Part shown: positions 56,700 through 64,000 of the stretch, one piece after another
Layout of the letters: each line of letters opens with the position of its first letter
How positions within the stretch are numbered: the stretch's first letter is position 1
Origin: Metallyticus violacea
Lineage: Eukaryota > Arthropoda > Insecta > Mantodea > Metallyticidae
Length of the DNA: 64,000 bases
Assembly (NCBI GenBank): GCA_030762175.1
Contig: CM060833.1
Location: 168,344,501-168,408,500, forward strand
Reading direction: 5' to 3'
Notes under the pieces: model-generated
What the model was told of the DNA's origin: nothing
The model's input: the letters and a program-made list of their open reading frames with translations, nothing else
Databases searched by the model: none
Made by a program: the position numbers and the translations under genes

Positions 56700-57240
56700 A
56701 GTTGGACTGCAAAACAGATGAAGTTCGCACCGGAATTGAAGGCCGATTACTTCTGCATGAATGGGTTTATACGTAACGCGCTCTGGCCACCACAAAAGTA
56801 ATCACTGATAAAATCCTTGCAAGACCGCAAGATAGCTCACACTGTAGGTAAATCAACCGAACGAGTGCCAACATCCTGCATGAAAAATTAGAAATGAGGC
56901 ACGATTGCTGGCTGTTGACCAAAAGGGGGTTGACCATTACACTCTGGAGACAACGCAGCAGTCATAATGGCCAAAGTGCAGGAACTGGGCTTCGAATTGA
57001 TTCCTGGTCCATCCTATTTCCCGGGTTTAGCCCCAAATTACCTTTACTGAAAAGTTGGCTTGGTGTGAAGAAACCTTGATCAAATAGGAAGTGATCGTTG
57101 TTGTCAATTAGTATTTTGCACAGTTTGACAGATCCTAATTTTCAGATGGGATGAAAAATTGGAAACTCGTGGACCAAATGTATAGACATCGATGAAGTGA
57201 GAAATAAAAATATGTTACGAAAAAATAACTTTTACTTGCA
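56700..57240 (+). pseudogene. mariner transposase 3' relic
   Basis: Near 56965-57040 broken frames read MAKVQELGFELIPGPSYFPG then LAPNY, corresponding to KIRELGFELIPHPPYSPDLAPSD (third Asp changed to Asn). At about 57105-57170 YFAQFDRS and FSDGMKNWKL match EYFAQFDRSYFSDGMKKLEHRW, the mariner C-terminus. The upstream part (56700-56950) is too eroded to place. Inactive. Confidence 0.75.
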
Positions 57241-57765
57241 TTACTATCAAACTTTTCAAAAAACCTTCATCATCAATATCCGTATGTGTATGCCATCGAA
57301 GCCCTAATAATAATTATTGCATTCTGAAATGTATACTATTGACGCTGATGCACTAGTTACCGGGTTGCTGGCGGTTAGTGATGGTGATGGCACTTATAAT
57401 GAAGAGTCGGCTTTGTAACGAAAGCGTGGTATTATAAGGAATCGTGACGTTGAACGTGATATTGTATAAGAGCACGCTGAATATCCTAGTTAGTGAAACA
57501 TATTGTATAAACCCAAACATGGTAAGGCATAGAAGTAATAAGTATTAAGGGTGACTTGACTTGCCTTGCTACCCAGAGGTTGACCTGAAAGGGTCCTCAG
57601 AGAAACACTTGCATAAACAAAAGCAACCCTCTTTTCCACTCACTTAAAATATTATGTCTACGTATGCATGTTATAGATAGAATTATTGTGCTGATGAAGT
57701 ATTGTTTAGTTTTAAGCTTAACAAACCGAAACCATGAACCTCTTAGAACTTTGTCAGGATCTGTT
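57241..57765. other. unassigned spacer
   Basis: No recognised feature before the duplicated module. Confidence 0.4.
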
Positions 57766-58000
57766 GACTGTTGACCTCGTAGTGGTGGTGAAAAGTGTTT
57801 AACAATAACTTGACTGTTGACCTCATGGGGGAGGGAAGTATTTAACAATAACTCTTATGTCTAGACTAGGTGATTATTACCCCTCCTTGGGTATTACACT
57901 TGTATAAAAGGTCCCTGAATTTATTCAGAGACGGGAGAAGCCTTGATGCTTGCACGATCCACGTCCAACTGTATAAGAAAACCCTTTAATAAATATTTAT
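57766..58000 (+). promoter_or_regulatory. promoter/LTR-like module with tandem duplication
   Basis: A 46-bp unit GACTGTTGACCTC...AACAATAACT is directly repeated (57766-57811, 57812-57854). A TATA box TGTATAAAAGG follows at about 57901. AATAAA lies at about 57989, roughly 85 bp further. This order of upstream repeat, TATA and nearby polyadenylation signal is typical of an LTR U3-R-U5, but no second LTR, primer-binding site or gag/pol is seen. An ordinary host promoter or chance is possible. Confidence 0.35.
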
Positions 58001-58394
58001 ACTATTAACAGAGTTGGTTGAGTTATTCAGCATTCTCTGGAAACACCTCGTCTTTCCTGGAGGAGTTGACCTAGCTCGATACCCCGAAGTGACGCCTACT
58101 ATCCCAATTTAACAGCCCTTCTCGTCTTAGCCATCGAGATTGAATACGGAAATTGTAGCACCGCATTAAACAGAAGAACATCACCAAGTTGTAAGTCAGT
58201 TGACATACATCACAGCTTGGACTTCGTTTAATAACATCCTGGTGGCATCTCGGCAGGCGGTATTGCCATTCCGGTAACTAAATAATTTTCTGGTTGCACA
58301 GGTTAAGGTATTAATGCAAAACGTGATGCAGAATCGAATTTCTGTTAATAATTCTGATCAATTGTTCCTAAAAGTTTCACGTTGTTGATGTTAC

Positions 58395-58395
<1 letters not shown>

Positions 58396-58457
<62 letters not shown>
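58396..58457. repeat. (TTA)n microsatellite
   Basis: About 20 TTA trinucleotides without interruption. No SINE is attached, unlike the tract at 11849. Confidence 0.97.
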
Positions 58458-59309
58458 GTTAGCCTGTTATGTGGTAAAATGTTGCCAAGAAAATGTATAT
58501 ACAAAAAAAACTTAAGGGGTATTTGAGCAGTGAAATTTTCTCTTGGATAACGCCTTGTTCTATATAGCAGTTTTGCTGAGCACTCATATCTCTTTACGAT
58601 ATTCTTCTCTCATTCCTCTACTTGATTATCGAGATGGATATCATATCGTAAAGCACGAAAAATACAATATGCGCTTCTATCATTTGCGGTAATTATAAAG
58701 CGCTAGCCAGCTCCTAAATCTAATTTTTATATATCAGATGCTTTATTGTGCAAAAGCCGTTTCTTTCTCGGTTAAGCATAAAGTACGATTTTAGGAGAAA
58801 AAGAAAAAATAGTGGTGCTTAAAAATGTTTGAACGTTATTCAGAAACCACCAATAAACAATTAAAACCGAAAATAGTTGACTTCTGTTAATTCATGTGGT
58901 GCCCTACATAATTACCGTTTACTTCTATATCAAATACGGAATTTCTTATATATTTTGAAAAGAAAAAATGCATTTCATTACGGTTAAAGTTTTATTTTAC
59001 GAATCCGTAACTTCCATACTTATAGTTTATTTAGCTGCAGTGAAAATCCTAATCTAACGGATTCATTACAGCCAACTCGGAGCACGAACATCAAAGCTGC
59101 CGACACAAGCTGTCCCTACTGTATATATCGTCGTACTGGATTTATTATACCTGATTGTATATTATTACAATTAATTTGCAATTGTTCCTGATTCATAAGT
59201 CTATGAAGGATTAATTTAGAGCGCAGAGTCATACAAACTGACTCTGAACAAAATTAAAGATAACTTAAGAAATATTACATTATGTATGTATTATACACAG
59301 AGCGTTCAT
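58458..59309. other. unassigned AT-rich spacer
   Basis: No feature recognised. Confidence 0.4.
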
Positions 59310-59420
59310 TTGCACACCGGTCCTGTTTCACACCGGTTCTGTTCCCCCCTCCACTTTCGCGCCTCTCCGTGTGCTGAAAGAAAAACTTTGTGCTACACAA
59401 GAGTTGAACATTGTGAGACC
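59310..59420. repeat. dispersed repeat also found at 52590-52700
   Basis: Direct orientation match: ACACCGGTTCTGTTCCCCCC, TCTCCGTGTGCTGAAAG, CTTTGTGCTACACAAGAG and TTGAACATTGT. Function unknown. Precedes a transposase relic. Confidence 0.65.
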
Positions 59421-59499
59421 ACGTGTTTCAGTGTTATAGTGTGTTAGAGCTGTTATAATCCCCAAGAGTCTTATACTTTATTTAGCACACACAATCTTC

Positions 59500-60150
59500 A
59501 TGTATAATTCCTATATTACAATAAACTATTGTAGAGAAGTGAGACGACAATTTATAGACAGAGAAAATGTTTGTAATCTTGTGAGTAGATTTCGGGAAAC
59601 GAGATCTGTTCTTGATAAGAAACCAAAAGTGAAACGCCTTGTTCTTAGATGACATCGGAGAAAAGTTAGAACGAAGCCCAAAGAAATCTCTGATAAAGCT
59701 TGCACAGGAAGCAGGAATTTCACAAACCTCGGCTTGGAATGCCACTAAACCTTTAAAATTAAAATCCTATAAGATAACTGTAGTTCAGGAATTGCAACCA
59801 TCGTGCAATTAATTTCTGCAATTGGGTGTTGTGTGTTCGCTCTATTGACCCGTGTTTACATTTTATTACGAAGTTTTACTTACATGGCCAAGTAACGGTA
59901 CAAAACAATAGATACTGGAGTGCAGAAAACCCCGATCTTGCACACGAAATGCCACTGTATGACCGAAAAATGTGTGCTTGGCGTGCCTGTGAGTGCTTAC
60001 AAAAATCTATGCGCTTCAATTTAAGGGGCTATGAATATCCGGCAAATATCGTGCTTACCGAGGCCAAGCAAATCCCCGTTAAGCTGGCCACGAGTCCAAA
60101 CGGGGACTCTGTATATGTTATTATTAATTCCGTTAATAAAATGTTTTGAC
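59500..60150 (+). pseudogene. Tc1/mariner-superfamily transposase relic, N-terminal half
   Basis: In broken frames from about 59555: VSRFRETRSVLDKKPKVKRL, RSPKKSLIKLAQEAGISQTS and AWNATKPLKLKSYKITVVQE. These correspond to the linker and second helix-turn-helix of an insect transposase lineage (RSPKKSLTKLAQQTGVS-TSA-RA-KLLKLKPYK). From 59826 FYLHGQVTVQNNRYWSAENP with EMPLYDRKMCAWRA matches FHLSGYVNSQNNRYWSAENP...LHDQKVGVWCA, beginning just after the first catalytic Asp. The second and third Asp blocks are missing. Confidence 0.85.
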
Positions 60151-60439
60151 CAATATTCTTAGCAAATATTAAATATTGCGAGAATTGTGGACAAAATTAA
60201 ACTCACCAATGGTGTTACTTATGATAACAAATTTAATGGCACATCATAAATCTGGGAGGAAAGCAGAAAGCTCCTGGACTCGCTTAATATCCTTCTCTGT
60301 AAGCCAGTGTAGCCTTCAGTTATGTTCCCCAGGCCTGGAGAGCCACCAAGGTGGTTTGTATTCATTCCTTAACCCGGCAGTAACAATTACATCGAAGGTT
60401 AAGTCTATCGACAATAGTCTTGAATTGTTTCTTTTAAAG

Positions 60440-61130
60440 ACTAATTGAAAGATACGTCGGAAGGAGGGCGCTGTCGGACACTCCCAACACGCCTTATCGG
60501 TCATCCAAGTCTTGCACAACAGCGTTACAGACTTGTTAGCAAACTGGAGGACTCCATGGCAAGGAAAGAAGTAGCCCTCGGGGCTTTCCTAGACACAGAC
60601 AACACCTGTTATGAGGCAATGGTTTTGGCTGCTCAGAAATATGCAGTGAACGCTCCCTTTATAGGTACATGAGCTACATGCTTAGGAGCAGAAATATTAT
60701 TTGGGGAAACGAAAGGAATTGTCGGGATATTCCTTCTCCTCTTCTTTGCAGTCTCGTGGTAGGCAGGATATGACCCAGGAAGGGTTTACATACGGATGGC
60801 TGATACTTTGTGGAAAATTTCCCAACACGGTATCAGACATGATGAACAATGGGCTGAGAAAATTTCACAGATGGTGTAGTAAAACAGTTGTCATTCCATT
60901 CACAAACAGGAGGTGCTCTTAAGCCTGCAATATTCTGAGTCAGTCTTGACTGGACAAGAAACTGACCTGGAGCAATCAGGCGGGCTCTCATAACCACCAG
61001 ATGCACTCTACATTAACTTTATGTCGCTATACAACTTTAAAAACCATTATAGCAGGGAAGTTTACCAAGCTACAGAGAATAGCATGTCTTTGTGTTACTG
61101 AGTAGCACTACAGCCTTTGCATTGGACAAA
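60440..61130 (+). pseudogene. non-LTR retrotransposon reverse-transcriptase relic
   Basis: Begins in broken frame RLIERYVGRRALSDTPNTPYRS, RT motif region 2 (LERLI-RYIR). SKLEDSMARKEVALGAFLD at 60532 is the first catalytic motif (VALGAFLDIEGAFD), with the segment right after it deleted and CYEAMVLAAQKYAVNAPFIG following. At 60780-60900 VYIRMAD stands at the YADD position. GKFPNTVSDMMNNGLRKFHR and KTVVIPFTNRR are the thumb-side blocks. A C-terminal FTKLQRIACLCVTE occurs near 61060. Stops and indels show it is dead. Clade probably jockey/R1-like. Confidence 0.88.
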
Positions 61131-64000
61131 TATTTACACAAAAACATGACATAAACTAGCTACAGATCATTTCCGCATACAATCTTGGTTTTTGTCACAC
61201 ATGCAAGTGATTTTATTTAATTCATTTAATTTAAACTTTTCTTCCTGTTACATTAAACTCTTTTATGGCATTTTATGTATAATTCCTTAAATTGTCTTTC
61301 TTTGGCCCTTGCCTTCCTAAGAGCCCCAAAATGGCGGCAAACAGCAGCCTCAATTTCCATATTCTGTGCAGGTAATGGTGTGGGAGCTTATTTCGAGCCC
61401 GAAGTTATAATACTACGGTAATATAAACGGCTTTGTAGCTCTTATTTCCGAACCAACATATTAGCCCAAGTTTTACAACACAACCACAAAATGTAATAAA
61501 TTAGTTTTAAAGTAAATATACTATCTGTACTTCTGTTTAAGTTTCATGTACCTGGACATATTGCAAGAAGAGAGGTCCAGTGTATTACATGATTACACCT
61601 CTCAAGATTTTACATACAGTGTAATAAAATTATAAAAATGTAATTTCATATGCCAATGTTTTACATACACAATCAGTATTACTGTAACCTTAATTCGGTA
61701 TTTTACGCTTTATATGTTTCCTGTGTAACTTTAAAACCTGAAAATGCTATGAATTATTTGTAACGGCTATTAAACAAATCAATTCTTTTGTGCTTCCAAT
61801 AATATATTATGTCACTAACTTCTGACAAGTTGTAAGGAGTGAACTAATAAAGTTGAAGCAATTGGAGAAATATTCGTTTTTAAACTACTGTATTATAGTG
61901 CCAACATTACTTTGGCACTGAAACAATTAAAATCTGTTTATTTTGCATGGGTAATTTTAAGTCTAGATATACTTATTCCACGACAGAGCTATTTTATACA
62001 CATGAGAATGGTTTTTTCACTATATATAGGTTATCCATTTTGCATCATTAATAATTATTGTTCTATTATGATTATTATTAATTTGATTACATCGTTACCT
62101 CTGTCATGCGGCAGTGTTTATTCAATGCAATAGTTTCAGCTTGATTAACACATCCTGTCCTCAACACTCGCTAATGAGTTAAATTAAAAAACTGAATTCA
62201 TATTGTTCAATTTGATCTATATCGTATATACTTAACATAAAAGTGAATATAGCCGGACATTTTTCTCACATCACATATTACTTTTATAGCTCATAACTCA
62301 AGAAAAAGAAATGAACATTTTGATTATTGCGAAAATATAACAAAATGGCCCGAAAATGGCCGCTTTATGACATCCTTGAAACAATTGAATAATTACATGA
62401 TAAACTATACTGTTTCTGCAGCCGTCTTAGGATGTGGCCGCCTACCTACATGCACTTATTGCATGACTGTCAGAGCGGGCCTGTGTTAAGAGAGCCGGTC
62501 ATTCTTCATTCAATGAAAGCAAGGTTCGCTAAAATACGAAAACATTCAAATGTAGGTTAGTAAAACACCTACGCAAGTTACACACACAGAGTTAAATGTG
62601 GGATTTTCATCCGCTATCGGCACACTAACTACATATCGAGATATTGTGATTACTTTTTATAAAGTTTACCTTACATAACGCTGCTGAACGGTGTTGTGTA
62701 TGCAGCTTAATCAATTGAGAGTGTCGATTTAATTCATTTATGATTTGCACAGAAAGAGATGTTTATTTCTATCAATGCATTCCTAACTTCAGAATTATTG
62801 TCACAATTTACCGTAAAAACATACATGCATGCATTCTGATACATTATATAATACCTTTAAACGGAAATTTTATCAAATATTATGTCATACTACAAATTTC
62901 TAACCATGAAAATCATAACATAACTTAGCATTCCTTGATAAAAAAAGAAATACATGATCGTCGAACATAAGCTCAAGTATCGGTCGGGTCGCTACTCATT
63001 TCAGTATCATATTCGCTTAATGTAAACGTAATAAGTAATTTTACCTAACCAAGTGGCCACGTAATATTGCGTGGAAAGCCATTTAAGCACTTGTTTACCA
63101 ATAAGGATACATTCATTCACTTAATTATCCTGGAATAAAGAAACCTTAAGACCAATAAAAAGTACACTATTATCTACAAGTAAATATTCGAATTCTGTGT
63201 TAATGTATTAATACTGTACTAAGCATATAATGTACGAGGTTGAACTTTTGACAGTTACCAAGCAGACGGTATTGCTACAAATGTCACACACACATACCCG
63301 AACTTCCTCCGGTTTCCTAAACTGGCAGGATCCCGGCACTATCCATGTTCACGAAGTAACTTCACACATTTTTAGTTCTTTGAGACACATATTCGTTAAA
63401 GAATAGTCCCTGTGCCTCATAATTCCAAGCACAATTTCAAGAATAATCCTTCAACGTCTTTATCGTTAAACCGGCCATGTTGAACTGTGCAAAAGGCAAA
63501 TTTAAATATCAGCGCCATCATGTAGTCCAACGGGTAACTCCCTCCGGTAGTTCACTAATTCACGCCACAGGTTGTGCTCTATGTCGGATTGAGAAATTGA
63601 TGTTGCTGCTATCTATAATTAGCAGATAGAAGCTCATTATTGATTTTTGAGCCACGTGGCTTAAAGGTGTTGAGCATGTGGAATTTGCATAATTAATGCC
63701 ATCAAGTCTAATTAAACTCATAAACTGCATTTTTTTAACAATATTCAGGCGAATTACAATCAAAATCATAAATTAAGCTCGTTACAAAATAACCACCTTA
63801 TTTTGTTAATTTATGGAAATGAATTTAAATTGCCCCTTATAACCTTCGAAGTTGAGCAGATGGCGGTACGTTCAAATGCCCATCAAACAACATTGACCAC
63901 GATTAAATTTAAAGTGTGATGGTACTTTCAGTATTTAAAGTTTTAAGGGAAAACATTTCATTCATACATTTCAAAAGTCATCACTGAAATCTATGCATAA
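61131..64000. other. unassigned AT-rich right end
   Basis: About 2.9 kb with no gene, SINE or transposon recognised. YY1/PHO-like AAAATGGCGGC lies at 61329-61339, which is a short motif easily found by chance. Frames at 61912-62133 and 62740-62928 show no domain. Confidence 0.4.

Noticed and set aside
61329..61339. YY1/PHO site at a promoter
   Set aside because: A short motif expected by chance, with no TATA, initiator or gene nearby.

Overview
The window is eukaryotic, AT-rich, non-coding nuclear DNA, almost certainly from an insect. It holds tRNA-derived SINEs, many decayed Tc1/mariner transposases of several insect-type subfamilies, non-LTR retrotransposon fragments, a probable piggyBac relic and many (TA)n, (TTA)n and (CT)n microsatellites. 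There is no bacterial gene organisation, no rRNA, no convincing functional tRNA and no CRISPR array. A cockroach, termite or other polyneopteran fits the repeat style, but the sequence alone does not settle that. I found no intact host protein-coding gene; nearly all open frames are chance or lie in transposon relics.

Two abundant SINE families dominate. SINE-A (13 copies, about 300 bp when full length) has a head resembling tRNA-Arg(CCT), with an A box near TGGTGTAGTGGTAACC and a B box GGTTCGATCCC. Its body ends in a TTAAAGAGCGTCC motif followed by an A-rich tail. SINE-B (14 copies, about 270 bp) has a Ser/Leu-tRNA-like head (TGGCCGAGGTCGTTAAGGCG, GGTTCGAACCCC) and ends CGGGCGTTAAACACTATT with an ATTC-type or AAT-type tail. 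Several copies have clear target-site duplications: SINE-A at 583, 3595, 10173 and 47333, and SINE-B at 49243 and 52233. Other tRNA-like heads occur at 7530-7706, 14823-14900 and 24303-24384.

DNA transposons, left to right: a mariner relic at 1-1046; a mariner-like element with about 260-bp terminal inverted repeats (7811-9668); an internally deleted element (10058-10905) whose sister with a different deletion is at 50741-51480; transposase relics at 23244, 25289, 29531, 31950 and 39590; a nearly full-length mariner with both ends at 42090-43313 (same family as 1-1046 and 29531); and further relics at 45330-46815, 47020-47868, 52706-53640, 56700-57240 and 59500-60150. A probable piggyBac relic is at 34880-35420. 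Non-LTR reverse-transcriptase or C-terminal relics are at 14440-14820, 27190-28105 and 60440-61130.

Nesting gives a relative history. SINE-A copies interrupt three mariner relics, and a 1.1-kb non-autonomous inverted-repeat element (45579-46690) sits in a fourth, flanked by TA. Its core is related, in inverted orientation, to a repeat at 14910-15327. The most unusual unexplained structures are that composite element, a degenerate tandem array of seven units of about 130-180 bp (55349-56400), a perfect 21-bp-stem hairpin (29321-29366), and a promoter-like module with a 46-bp tandem duplication, TATA box and AATAAA (57766-58000) that could be part of an LTR.
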